NCBI GenBank assembly: GCA_025594325.1
Contig: JANHCV010000008.1
Span: forward strand, 1,116,001-1,180,000
Source of the DNA: Blastocladiella emersonii ATCC 22665
Taxonomy: Eukaryota > Blastocladiomycota > Blastocladiomycetes > Blastocladiales > Blastocladiaceae
Length of the DNA: 64,000 nucleotides
Direction of reading: 5' to 3'
In this document: piece by piece, positions 1 to 9,490 of the stretch
How the letters are laid out: each line of letters starts with the position of its first letter
How positions within the stretch are numbered: the stretch's first letter is position 1
Program-made: the position numbers and the translations under genes
The notes under the pieces: generated by a model
Told to the model about the DNA's origin: nothing
What the model saw: only the letters and a program-made list of their open reading frames with translations
The model's database searches: none

Positions 1-286
1 ACGAATCCGCTAAGGCGAGCCCGCGGTGCGAGTAGCTGAGCGGGCGGCCCGAGTCACGCCACGCGTCGAGAATGTCGACCCGGCCTTGCTCGCTGGCGTC
101 GTCCATGGAGGTACAAAACAAGAGCTGGCGCTTCACCGCCCAGTCGACTCGCGGCGAGTTAACTCGTGGCAGGACGAACGCGCAGTGAGCGAGGCCGGCA
201 CGGTCGTTCGGCTCAAGTTGGCCGACGACCAAGGCGAGGATCTTGTCGATGATCGTGTAGGGCAATGCAGGGAGTCGTTGATTCAT
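1..286 (-). CDS. F-box-like protein, 5' part only (runs off the left window edge)
   Basis: On the minus strand an ATG at 286 opens a frame that stays open to base 1, so at least 95 residues are present and the 3' end lies outside the window. The start, MNQRLPALPYTIIDKIL, followed about 20 residues later by AGLAHCAFVLPRV, resembles an F-box: leucine-proline start, isoleucine/leucine helix, then a small-residue/cysteine position before an arginine. F-box proteins bind Skp1 and bring substrates to SCF ubiquitin ligases. The sequence is not close to the F-box family of the 18-62 kb region, so it would be a separate gene. A tandem repeat of a bZIP-type site lies just upstream. It could also be an unrelated helical protein. 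Confidence 0.5.
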   Translation of the reverse strand, partial: MNQRLPALPYTIIDKILALVVGQLEPNDRAGLAHCAFVLPRVNSPRVDWAVKRQLLFCTSMDDASEQGRVDILDAWRDSGRPLSYSHRGLALADS

Positions 287-387
287 AGTGTGCTTGTGAG
301 CGTTGCTTCCGCGAAGGGTTGCAGGACAAGCCGTGCGGAGGCCTTGCCCCAAAATATAGAGTGGGCCCCTCGCGTGTGTGTCACAAG

Positions 388-495
388 TGACGTGGACAAG
401 GGAACTAAATGACGTGGACAAGGGAACTAAATGACGTGGACAAGGGAACTAAGAGACGTGGACAAGGGAACCAAATGACGTGGATTTGGGAATTT
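388..495. repeat. 22-bp tandem repeat, about five units, each with TGACGTGG
   Basis: Units start at 388, 410, 432, 454 and 476. The first two are identical (TGACGTGGACAAGGGAACTA plus two bases), the third and fourth have small changes, and the fifth decays after ten bases. TGACGT is the core of CRE/ATF-type bZIP sites. The array lies 100-210 bp upstream of the minus-strand gene that starts at 286, so it may be a promoter array; this is inference. Confidence 0.75.
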
Positions 496-497
496 CG

Positions 498-890
498 TCA
501 TTTCGGTGGCGAGTCACGTGAGTGGCTGAGCACGTCCTCACGCTTCCTCTCCCTTCCCGCGCCTGTGCCCGATATATGCCGCGCCAACTCCTTGCGGCTC
601 ACAAACGTTGAAGTAGAGACAGCGTAAAGCACGAGCAGATCGCGAGCAAGCACCTCGGGGCGCGTGTCGCCAAGGACAAAGAGAGAGTCGGCACCCTTGG
701 CCAGCTTGCGCTTGGCCTCGCTGAACGTCCGCGTGACGTCGCGCAAGTCGCCGCACTGGAACACGAGGGAAAAGAGGCGTTTAAAGACACGCGGGTTGTG
801 GTGGATAAAGTGGTCCCGCGCATACGACCGGCCGTCATCGTAGATTTCCCGCTGGTTTAGTACGGGTCCGTAACGTCGCCAAGAGCAAGC
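498..890 (-). pseudogene. Unidentified coding relic
   Basis: A minus-strand frame is open from about 890 to 498 and reads like real protein: aromatic-rich near 800-850 (RSYARDHFIHHNPRVFKRLF), then a charged helical stretch. It has no convincing start; an in-frame stop lies just upstream near 890. I do not recognise the family. It may be an exon or a decayed transposon or host gene. Confidence 0.25.
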
Positions 891-899
891 GTCGCGCTA

Positions 900-3300
900 G
901 TCAAGGATGGGGTCGGCGGTTCGGTGGCCGCCTTTGCGGCTGAGGCAGCTCCTGAGCTATGAGGGCCGCATTTGCGACCAGTCTTTTTCTTCTGCTTCAT
1001 CGGTTTACATGTGCAGTGGAGGGAGGGACGACTGGGAGCCGCTCGAGCGCACTCAATCGATTCTCGTCGACGTCACCTGAAGGGTCACATGATATCGGAA
1101 CGCGTCTCTGTCTCACAGTCCCGCACGCGCTTGTTTGGCTCTTCCTCGTGAACAAGTAGGGAACTTATGCTTCAAATTAGATGTACATAGACTGGACCGG
1201 GTTGGTCCGCTCAGGTACGGCTTGAGAAGTTCACCTTCGTGCGACGCCTTTGCAATCACCGTGGGATCACGCAAGAGGGGAAGAAATGCTCGCTAGCGTT
1301 GCTGAGGCAAGCGGATCCTCGAATATCCGTTCACCGACCCTGACATGACCGGGGCGGGACGCGTTTTGGGGCGCTGGTTGGCTCGCGACAGTTGAATCGG
1401 GCTTACATCTGAAGGTTTTCAATCAGCAAGTTCATTGGCGACCGGTAGCGTTAGGAACTGCTCCCCTCCGTGATGGGCTTTCAACCCCACCCCTCCCCCA
1501 CCCCCACCCCCACCTCCACCCTACCCCACCCAACCCAACCCAACCCAACCTCAACGTCAACCTCTACTCCGCTTCCGCGTGTTGAACCTCTGCGCTGTGA
1601 TCGGAGGAGCGAGGAGCGTCTTCATGGCCATGGCCATGACCATGGCCGTCAGCGACTCTGAATTGTGTTGATCTCAAACCACGGAGACGAGCTCGGTTTA
1701 GTCCAGCCCACACTCGCGTGCATATTGATCCACGGGACCACGATGTTGGACGTGTTTGGTTGCTCGCCGCGACCTGCGCGGCCGCCGCTCCGCGGCGACT
1801 TTTCCTCCTTTGGCCGCCGCCTTTACTGCACGAGTTCGCTACGTCGAGGCGCGCGCGACATCGAACCTGACGCGAAGATCATCCCGCCGAGGGCCCAGAT
1901 TATATCTCGGCGCGACTCGAGCTGAGTCGCCAGCGCATGCGTCTCAAGCTCTGCCAGCGTCTCGTGCGGCCGCTGACCCATCAAGTTCCGAGCTGAGCAA
2001 CATGTTGAAGCTATTCATTCAACCCGCTATGAGATCGCCGCCCCACTTTGACCACCACCGCCATTGCTCCCGCGCCCCGCATAAAAGTGAGGAGCGACGC
2101 GAGTTCGACCTGGGTGCGGTGTTCGCGGAAAAATACGCGTTGAGGGATCGTGATGTAGACTGCGCGGAACTCGTGTACGTGAGAAGCACGGCGTGGATGA
2201 TCCACCTTGGCCGTGGTCGCCGCCACCTTGCCAGCGTCGAGCGGGTGCGTGTAGTAGGCAAGTTGGCGGTCCAGCGCGTTGGGCGAGTAGACACGAGCCC
2301 CACGCGGCCGGTGAACCGCAGGAACTGCGCGCACCGCGCGTCATCGCACACGAGCTATTGCTGCGCGTACCAGGCGGCATGCGCGTGGAGCTGCATCACG
2401 ACCTGTGCGGTCGCTCTGGCGATGGGCAGCGCGTGGACGACTAGCAGAGAGATACGGCGCCGGGCGTCATGGCCGCGTCCGGGTAGGTCCCGTCAGCGGC
2501 GCGCAGCGAGTCAGTGGCGAGGGACGGGTCCGCCGACGCGATACACGCCGGGTACTTGCGCCGCATGTACAGCTCCTCAACGGCGGCGAACCGTTCCTCG
2601 CCGAGAGCATGGCGTTGAGCAGCTGCACGTTGTTGGTCGCGTCGCCGCTCCCCGCGCCGTCGATCGCACCGACATGCGTACAAAATGGCGCGCGTCGAGA
2701 CCGAGGCAGTGCGCAAGCTGTCGGTGCCCCTGATCATGGTACACAGGCGGATCACGGGAGGGAGAACCACTGACTGTAATACCGCTTGACGTCGAAGACG
2801 GGCGACGGGTTGCGCGGGGTGGCGGACGCGCTAGGCGATTGCCGACGACGCGGCGGCGCTCGAACATGTTGAAGGTGGAGTGGCGGGAGGATCGACGGCC
2901 ACTCGCCCGTGGTCTCGGCCGTCGCGAGCACGAACGTAACGCCGCAGTCCTCAGCAGCACCGCTATCTCCTCGCATGGCGTGAAGTGGCCGTCGGTGCTC
3001 TCGCGACATTTCCCCTCGCTTCGCTCAGTGTGAAGAAGGCGTCGTGGCGAGTTTCAGCGAGATTTATTGGGCCGAAGAGATGCCACTGCTGCATGTTACC
3101 ATGGTGGAAGCTTCATAGACGATTTCATGGGACGGGGAGCGAGCAACGGGCAGAAAAGGCGTGCTTTATAAATGTGTTAGGCGGTCAGGTGACCGGTCGC
3201 GAGGGACGACGACAGGCCTAGGTCACGTGGACCAGGTTTTTTCGTGGAGACCACTGGGGTTGAGCCCAGCATTACATTTGTTTGACCACGCGCTCAATCA
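900..3300. other. No confident gene; low-complexity tract and degenerate coding relics
   Basis: The tract 1477-1545 is C-rich and almost G-free. A run of alternating ATGGCC/ATGACC lies at 1625-1650. Between about 2011 and 3009 the minus strand shows fragments of open frame in shifting phases (for example VFDVKRYYSQWF near 2780), suggesting a decayed coding region of unknown origin. Long plus-strand frames here have compositions expected of antisense shadows. Confidence 0.4.
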
Positions 3301-3321
3301 AGGGCCCCGAAACCGCACGGC

Positions 3322-6054
3322 TCACGTTCCCGTCACGACGATGCTCCCCTGCACCATGGCCGCGAGCGCCTGGCGCAACGGCCGCTCTCCGTCCTTCGTC
3401 TTGCTGTCCCCTTTGGGCTCGCCGCGCAGGAGCCGCCAGTGCGACTTGTTCCGCGCCACGCGGCAGTGGCCCAAGAATCCAGCCAACGCGACCCCCGACA
3501 GGTAATACTGGAGCTCCAGTTCCTCGTCGTCGCGGGCACCCGGCGGTGCGTCCGCGCGGCGCAGGACACGTTTCACGGCCCACTCGGCGATCCGCGGGGC
3601 GAGCGAGTCGTGCGCGGCCTTGGCCAGCCCATTGGTTCCGAGATTCGCGCGGAACCGCGCGAGGCGGTCCGCGATCTGCGGGCCGCGGTGGAACGCGCAC
3701 CCGGGCAGGACCGCCTCGAAGTCGTCGAATTTCTCGCCCATGGTCGCCGCGTACTTGAGGACCACGATCGCGCCGAACTTGAGCCCGTTGGCGCGCCACG
3801 ACTTGGCTGCGTCGAGCGTCCGCGCGCGCAAGGTGCTGAACTCCTCGTATACGCCCGTGCGATGAGCAAAGAGGAACGGGTGGCATGAGCAGTTGGCGGC
3901 GACGCGCGGGCCGAGCGCAGCGGCAAGCAGCGTCGCGCAAGTATCGTTGTAGCTGACCCACACCGCGCGCGCGTAGTGCAGGCCGAGCGGGAATGCGTAG
4001 ATCTTGACGAACAGAAGCAGTCGCGAGGAGACAAGCGAGGTCAGCTGGCGCTGCGGTAGCGGTGACGGGCCACGAGCGGCAAGTGTGTCGGCCACGTGCG
4101 GCGGCATCTGCATGCACAGGACGTGAAGCGTAAGCAGTGGAGCTGGCGCGTTCTTACGAGCACCGCCGCGGCGAGGAGGCGAGGCGGTTTTGGACGAGCT
4201 TTTGCAAAGGTCACGCAGCTTGACTGCTGGATCCACGATCAATCCGTCCGCGGCAACGCGAACCATGTTTGATTTGACGCCCGCCGTGTTGAGAACCCAG
4301 AATGAGAGCATTTCGACGGGCTCGGCGTAGCGCACCGACTCGATAAACGCGCGCGCGTCAGCCCACGTCGTGTCGGCGGCCATGCGGAAGTTGGTGAGCG
4401 CCGGGTAGCTCGCGTCGTCAAAGTCCCACAGCCCGAGTCCGCCGTAGTGCCGCGAGATGGCATGCTCCCAGTGAACGTGTACGTGGACTGCGGGGGTGCC
4501 GAAAGGGAGAGCGGGAAGTGCGAGGGCCGACGGGGGTTCCACGGCGACAAGCTCGGCGGGCGGGTCCACTGCAAGTGAGTCGCGGTCGCCGCCCACGGGA
4601 ATATCGGCATAGATAACCTCGTAGCCATCGACAATGACCTCGACGAGCTTTTTCGTGAAGACTTGCGGGTCCTTGCTCAACTTGTCGAGGTCACCGGCCG
4701 AGATGTATAGTGCGTCGAGATCCGTCGAGAGCTGGCTGTCCGTGTGTGTGATATCGGTCGGTTGGTCGGTACAAGCGTACCGGACGAGATGGTCGGAAAG
4801 CTGGCCGTCCGCTCGGAAAACCTCGCGCACACCCACAGGAGCAAACAGGGACACGTTTGGCTTTGTTGTCGCCGAAGTTGATGCGGCCGGATCGTTCGAT
4901 AAGCTCGTGGGCACCGAATCGACAGGGGGCGCGTCGGTGTGGTCGGGCTCGCGCGTGGCGGGCTCGCTGCAAGAAGCACTGACGTCCGTCGAGGCATCAG
5001 TTGCGCAGGCTGCAGCAATAGGTCGCTCGGGCGCATCCGGAACATGGATCATATCGTTGTCGGACAAGGGCTGTGATTCGGAAAGAGCTGTTGATGGAAG
5101 CGAAGCCGTATCCTGCTCCTCGGGGAGCGCACCGGGGTTGGACAAGGAAGCTGAACACGCCGAGCTGTCCTGGCCTTCGACAAGTTCGTAGCTAGCGTCG
5201 CAGGGCGGCTCCGAGGCAAGCGATTCCACGGATGAAGCTTGGCTGAGCAAGTCGTTGTCGCACTCGCCAGCGACGGCCGCGGGGTCGGCCGAAGTAAAGT
5301 CGGACTGATGATCGGGCGTGGACGAGCCGAGGTCGTCGTTCAAGTGCGTGACGTCGTCATCGGCCGCAGCATCATCGCCGTCCAGGTCCGGTTCCGCAGC
5401 GACAGGTTCCACGATTGCCGAGAAAGCAGGAGATTCGTCAAGCGGAGCAGACAACGTGGTCAAGGTCGTCGGCGAGGACGAAGAGACCGCTTGGGGCTCT
5501 GCGGTGCTGCGCGGAGGTAGAGACTGGGCCGTCAGCCCATGTAGCAACTCACCAAGTGCAGGCCGAAGTCCGCCCGCCCACACGCTTTCGAACGGTCGCG
5601 CTGCAGATAGGACATGCGCACGAACACGAAGGTGGCTAGCAAGCTTTGGCTCGACGTGGTGCAGCGCGGCAAGATGCAGTAAGCGAGCGGGAAGGCCGAG
5701 TGCCGCGCAGTCCGCTTCTATAATCTGCGCCCACGTCTCGGTGTCGACGGTCGAGTCCGAGTCGCCGAGAGTCGGCACAACAAGCAGGCGCGCCTCGCGG
5801 AGTGCGTCCAAGTCGGTTGCACCGGTTCGGTCCGTCAGCAGCGCCAGAGGCGGAGCAGCTTCAGGCATGGCCTGATACGGCAGCTGGGCCGAGAAGTCAG
5901 GCGGCAGGCCGGGTGGGTAAGGCGCATGACAAACAGCGCTAGCGCTGCCGAAGCTCGGCGAGGGTGCTACCGTCGGCGGCGGCGCGTACGCCGGGGACGA
6001 GTCGCTCCACGACGTCCAAGCGTATTGCATAGGGTCCCATCCATGAGCTGACAT
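3322..6054 (-). CDS. Large protein of unknown function (WDPM N-terminus, acidic middle)
   Basis: The frame encodes 910 residues from the ATG at 6054. I chose this start because the protein then begins MSAHGWDPMQYAWTSW, which is matched by the truncated relative at 53262 (MPANEWDPMHYPWTPW). An in-frame GTG upstream gives a non-conserved leader. The first 80 residues are Pro/Ala/Ser-rich. Residues about 250-470 are Ser/Asp/Glu-rich and probably disordered. The last 450 residues look globular, with a basic C-terminal region. I recognise no domain and see no signal peptide or membrane segment. It lies alone between a relic zone and an acidic low-complexity gene on the same strand. It belongs to a small family in this window (two members, one broken). 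Confidence 0.7.
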   Translation of the reverse strand: MSAHGWDPMQYAWTSWSDSSPAYAPPPTVAPSPSFGSASAVCHAPYPPGLPPDFSAQLPYQAMPEAAPPLALLTDRTGATDLDALREARLLVVPTLGDSDSTVDTETWAQIIEADCAALGLPARLLHLAALHHVEPKLASHLRVRAHVLSAARPFESVWAGGLRPALGELLHGLTAQSLPPRSTAEPQAVSSSSPTTLTTLSAPLDESPAFSAIVEPVAAEPDLDGDDAAADDDVTHLNDDLGSSTPDHQSDFTSADPAAVAGECDNDLLSQASSVESLASEPPCDASYELVEGQDSSACSASLSNPGALPEEQDTASLPSTALSESQPLSDNDMIHVPDAPERPIAAACATDASTDVSASCSEPATREPDHTDAPPVDSVPTSLSNDPAASTSATTKPNVSLFAPVGVREVFRADGQLSDHLVRYACTDQPTDITHTDSQLSTDLDALYISAGDLDKLSKDPQVFTKKLVEVIVDGYEVIYADIPVGGDRDSLAVDPPAELVAVEPPSALALPALPFGTPAVHVHVHWEHAISRHYGGLGLWDFDDASYPALTNFRMAADTTWADARAFIESVRYAEPVEMLSFWVLNTAGVKSNMVRVAADGLIVDPAVKLRDLCKSSSKTASPPRRGGARKNAPAPLLTLHVLCMQMPPHVADTLAARGPSPLPQRQLTSLVSSRLLLFVKIYAFPLGLHYARAVWVSYNDTCATLLAAALGPRVAANCSCHPFLFAHRTGVYEEFSTLRARTLDAAKSWRANGLKFGAIVVLKYAATMGEKFDDFEAVLPGCAFHRGPQIADRLARFRANLGTNGLAKAAHDSLAPRIAEWAVKRVLRRADAPPGARDDEELELQYYLSGVALAGFLGHCRVARNKSHWRLLRGEPKGDSKTKDGERPLRQALAAMVQGSIVVTGT

Positions 6055-6463
6055 TGCAGAGAGTGGTGGGACTAAACTAGAGGGAGCGAGAGTGAGCGGA
6101 CGGAGCAGCCGCAATATTCGAGCGCAACGCGTCATGTGACACGCACGCGGCTGGTGTGAGACGCGTTTTGAGACATGGTTCGAACTGCACGTTCGCACGC
6201 TCTTCCGGACCTCGGCTCGTATGTCCGCTTCGTCGCCACGTTCTAGCTTTCGTCGCAGAGTTCCGAACCTTCAATGACCTTGTGCCGAGTCGGTTCGCGA
6301 CCGTGATCCAGCCAGGGTCCTCGATCCCATCGACTAGTCGCGTTTTCGCACGTATTGCTGCCACCTTTCAAGAGCATTTTTTTACTAGGATTAAGTTAAA
6401 CAATATACATTCCCGTTTGCACAACCCCACTTCTTCCCGTTCCTTTTCACCGCCCGGGCCCAA
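6055..6463. other. Intergenic, no gene seen
   Basis: This is the promoter side of the minus-strand gene at 3322-6054 and the 3' side of the next minus-strand gene. I see only short frames without family features. Confidence 0.5.
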
Positions 6464-7459
6464 TCAAGCGAGACTGAACCCGTTGACCGCCTCCACAATC
6501 CCATCATCATCACCGCCGCCGACCTGGACCGTGAACATGTGCCCCTCGCCGCCAAACCCGTCACCGCCCGAGCCGACGACCTGGAACACGGCGTCGTCGT
6601 CGATCTCGAACGCGTCGTTGTCATCATCACCGCGGCCGTACGCGGGCGTCGCGATCCCCGGGACGGGGACGCCGACGGGCACCGCGCCGGCCGAGACGAA
6701 GGCGTCGTCGCCGATGCCGTGCGTGAACACGTCGTTGTCGTGCGGGCGGTGCTGCTGCGGCGCCTGCTGGTTCGGCGTCGCGTGGATCGTGAACGACCAC
6801 CCGCCGGTCCCGTCGTCGCCGTCGTTGTTGCCCTGGTCGCGCGGCGGCACGGTCCACGTCGACGACGAGCCGTGGGCGTGGCCGGCGTACGCGTGCCCGC
6901 CGTCGTTGTCGTTCCCGTTGTTGACCCACGGCGCGTTGAACCCGTCGTCGCGGTCGCCGTTGGTCGGGCAGCACGCGTGGTCGTCGCCGCCATCGATACT
7001 ATCGCGGTCGAAGCGATCGTCGTCGTCACGGCCGTCGTTGCTGAACCGGTCCGACTGCGCGTCGTCGTCGTCCTCGCCGTCCGAGTCGACCCCGTAGCCG
7101 GCGTTCCACGGCGCCTGCTGCTGGTGCGCGCCGTAGCCGCCGCCCTGGCCGTACGTGAACTGCTGGACAGGGACGCCCGGCGCCGCGGCGACCGTGGTCG
7201 CGGTGACGCTGCCGTCGGCGGCGTGGTGGACCGAGTGGATCTGGGTCGGCCCGCCGATGGTCGTGGATGTCGAGGAAGTGGTGGTGGTGGTGGTGGTGGT
7301 GGCCGAGCCGTACGCGGGAGCGCAGACCGGGACCGCGGGAGGAGCGGGCGCGCAGCGGACCTGCGACTGCAGCTGGTGGAGCATCTGGGCGACGTCGGCG
7401 GACTGGGTCTGCGCCTGCGCCTGGGCGGCGGAGGCGGTCGAGATGTGGGCGATGGGCAT
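6464..7459 (-). CDS. Low-complexity acidic Asp/Gly/Thr-rich protein
   Basis: The frame gives 331 residues from the ATG at 7459. The context CACCATGC is a good eukaryotic start, and a TATA box at 7529-7535 is too close to the first in-frame ATG (7522) for that one to be used. The N-terminus is Ala/Gln-rich (residues 8-30), followed by a run of eight Thr and a Ser/Thr tract, then long Asp-rich blocks (about 120-200 and 255-330) with Gly, Asn and His. No signal peptide, membrane segment or known domain is visible. It is probably a disordered, perhaps metal-binding or nuclear, protein. Long plus-strand frames over the same region are shadows of its GAC/GTC codons. Confidence 0.65.
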   Translation of the reverse strand: MPIAHISTASAAQAQAQTQSADVAQMLHQLQSQVRCAPAPPAVPVCAPAYGSATTTTTTTTSSTSTTIGGPTQIHSVHHAADGSVTATTVAAAPGVPVQQFTYGQGGGYGAHQQQAPWNAGYGVDSDGEDDDDAQSDRFSNDGRDDDDRFDRDSIDGGDDHACCPTNGDRDDGFNAPWVNNGNDNDGGHAYAGHAHGSSSTWTVPPRDQGNNDGDDGTGGWSFTIHATPNQQAPQQHRPHDNDVFTHGIGDDAFVSAGAVPVGVPVPGIATPAYGRGDDDNDAFEIDDDAVFQVVGSGGDGFGGEGHMFTVQVGGGDDDGIVEAVNGFSLA

Positions 7460-7528
7460 GGTGAATTGAATTGATTCGTGAGTGTTTTGCTGGTGTCGAG
7501 CTCTCAGCGGGTCGGGGATCAAGGTGGG

Positions 7529-7535
7529 TTTTATA
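7529..7535 (-). promoter_or_regulatory. TATA box of the acidic-protein gene
   Basis: The minus strand reads GGGTATAAAACCC here, 70 bp upstream of the ATG at 7459. That is a typical TATA-to-ATG distance for a fungal gene with a short leader. Confidence 0.6.
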
Positions 7536-7539
7536 CCCT

Positions 7540-8871
7540 ACGCCGAACACGACTGCGACGCTCACCCTGCCACCTCACCCCCACACGCATTCCAAATCCT
7601 CTCACTCAAGTTCTTGGCACACGCGTTGAAATTAGCAACGCGACGCGACGTGAAACCCCCGCGCCGCGCGCCAAGGCCGATCTGAAACGCGCGCGCGCCT
7701 GGAAGCGGGGCGGAACAAGTGTCGATTGGTCTCGAAGCATGGCGCAGCGGCGGCCGTTGCACTATACGCGGCAAGGTGATGCGGGGATCTGTGACGAAGA
7801 AGCGGGCGACAAGGTCGGCAACGGCGTGCGGCGAGGTCGCGTGAGATGGGGGCGAGAGTCGCCGCCAAGCGTCGCTGCGTGCTCAGCCGCGTTCTGCGGT
7901 GTTCCTCGGTTGCAAACTTGGCTGGCGAGCTCGGATGAGAGTATGTGTGTGTGTATTCCGCTACCTACCGCTGGTGCCGCGGAAAGGCGTTGGCCGAGTC
8001 CGTGGTCGCCGCCCCAGTCCCTCACGTCTGCGACGCCACCAACCGGCAGCACGCGCGCACGCACGGACGATGTCTCCGCTCATCCTGATACATGCAGCTA
8101 TGAGGACACCAACCATGAGCGGGGGTTGGGATGATGATGGCAACGGGAGCGGCGCGGTCGCGTGAGGCGAGGGGAGGGGAGGGGAGAGAGTCACCGCCAG
8201 GCGCAGCGGGGACTTGGCAGCGGCGACGGCGGGGGGCGGGTTATGCAGCGTTCCATGGTATACTATGTAGCACACGAGCGTTCAGTAGCGAGGGCTTGCA
8301 TGCGTCTCACCGCCGCCGTCACAGCGGACGCGATGCGCGGCGCTGGCCCAGTTCGCCGCGGCCGTCCACATCGGCAACGTGTATACCCATCACCGTACGC
8401 AACGGCTGCAGCAACGTGCGCACCGATGCACACATCAACGAAAGCCCCGCCATATGATCCTGTCGGAACGGACCGTTGTGCTTGCCGGCAGCTGGCAGAA
8501 GCAGGCGCCGCTGCAAGGCGCGGCGGTGACCAGTTCGTCGCCGCTGACCCACATCGGCAACGTGGACACCCATCATCGTGCCCCTACGGCTACCACCTCC
8601 AAGCGTGCAGATGCGCCTAGAAACTCGCACGCTGGGCCAGCAGGGAAGCGTTTGATCACTTCACGGCGCGCGGCGTGAGACGGAGACGCGTTGCAAAACG
8701 GCGTGACGCGCGCGTGACGCTCGGCCAATCGCGAGCGTCCACTTCAAGGCGACGCGTTTCGCCACACTTCCTTCCCGCTGCTTCCCATCGCCGCCCTGGC
8801 CGCCGCCGTTGCCACGTTCGTTGAAAGGGCGCTGTCCGCCGCTCTCGGTCCTCGCTCCCGCTCACGACGCT
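7540..8871. other. Intergenic region with a degenerate 182-bp-spaced repeat
   Basis: No gene is convincing. A motif of about 70 bp containing ACATCGGCAACGTG occurs near 8366 and again near 8549, each followed by similar CCATCA(C/T)CGT sequence, so the segment looks like a decayed duplication. Confidence 0.4.
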
Positions 8872-8914
8872 CACGAAGGACGAAGCACGAAGCACGAAGC
8901 ACGAACCACGAAGC
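8872..8914 (+). repeat. Short CACGAAG repeats in the leader of the RAMP4-like gene
   Basis: Five to six copies of CACGAAG(G/C)A, some imperfect, run directly into the ATG at 8924. They would lie in the 5' untranslated region. Confidence 0.6.
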
Positions 8915-8923
8915 ATCAACACC

Positions 8924-9297
8924 ATGGTCAGTCAGTCCACGGATCACCCGCCCATGTACCTCAGGCGACCGCTCACATTCCCCGATGAACGTAGTCGCTC
9001 CCCCGCACGCTCCGCAAGCGCACCGACAAGTTCACGGCGGCGGCCACGGGCGCTGTGCCGACGCGCTCGCTCACTGTACGCTTCCCCTCCTTCCCACTCC
9101 TTCCCCTCCACCTCATCTCACCCCCCGGCCCTCCCACTTCGTAGTCCCCACCCGCCGCGCTCAAGATCCCAAAGAAGATCCGCAGCCCGGCCGCGGCCAA
9201 GTCCAAGTTCGGCGGCGGGAACCAAGTGCTGGCGCTGTTCATGCTGCTGGTGCTGGTCGGCCCGGTGCTGCTGCAGGCGGCCAAGCTGATGGCGTGA
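8924..9297 (+). CDS. RAMP4/SERP (Ysy6-like) small ER membrane protein
   Basis: Two exons are well supported: 8995-9075 (TLRKRTDKFTAAATG...) and 9166-9297 (IPKKIRSPAAAKSKF, then a membrane segment and stop). The intron 9076-9165 is GTACGC...CAAG, phase 0. The product is about 70 residues: a basic N-terminal part followed by one C-terminal hydrophobic segment (VLALFMLLVLVGPVLLQ), the tail-anchored layout of RAMP4/SERP1/Ysy6 proteins. Those associate with the Sec61 translocon and protect new membrane proteins during stress. The first exon is uncertain. The ATG at 8924 is followed at once by GTCAGT, so the start exon may be only a few bases with an intron to 8994. No single open frame covers this gene. 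Confidence 0.65.
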
Positions 9298-9490
9298 TTG
9301 CGCGGTCGGTGTACATACAAACCATGTTTTGATAAATAGTTGCCACGCAGCGGGAGAAGCCGGGTGCCGCGCAAGCGAGTCGGCGGTGTGCGTGATGGCG
9401 GTCCGCGCGGGCGCCTTCTCCCGATCGACTCTTGAGATCACAGGGACCGGCCCTTTTCGCGGTCGACGGTCGACGACGTAACGTAACTCG

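Noticed and set aside
1756-2733. 325-aa plus-strand frame
   Set aside because: Arg/Ala-rich, no start context or domain, and overlapping minus-strand fragments look more protein-like.
6539-7474. Long plus-strand Val/Arg-rich frame opposite the acidic protein
   Set aside because: The composition is the antisense of GAC/GTC-rich codons; the minus-strand frame has the better start context and a TATA box.
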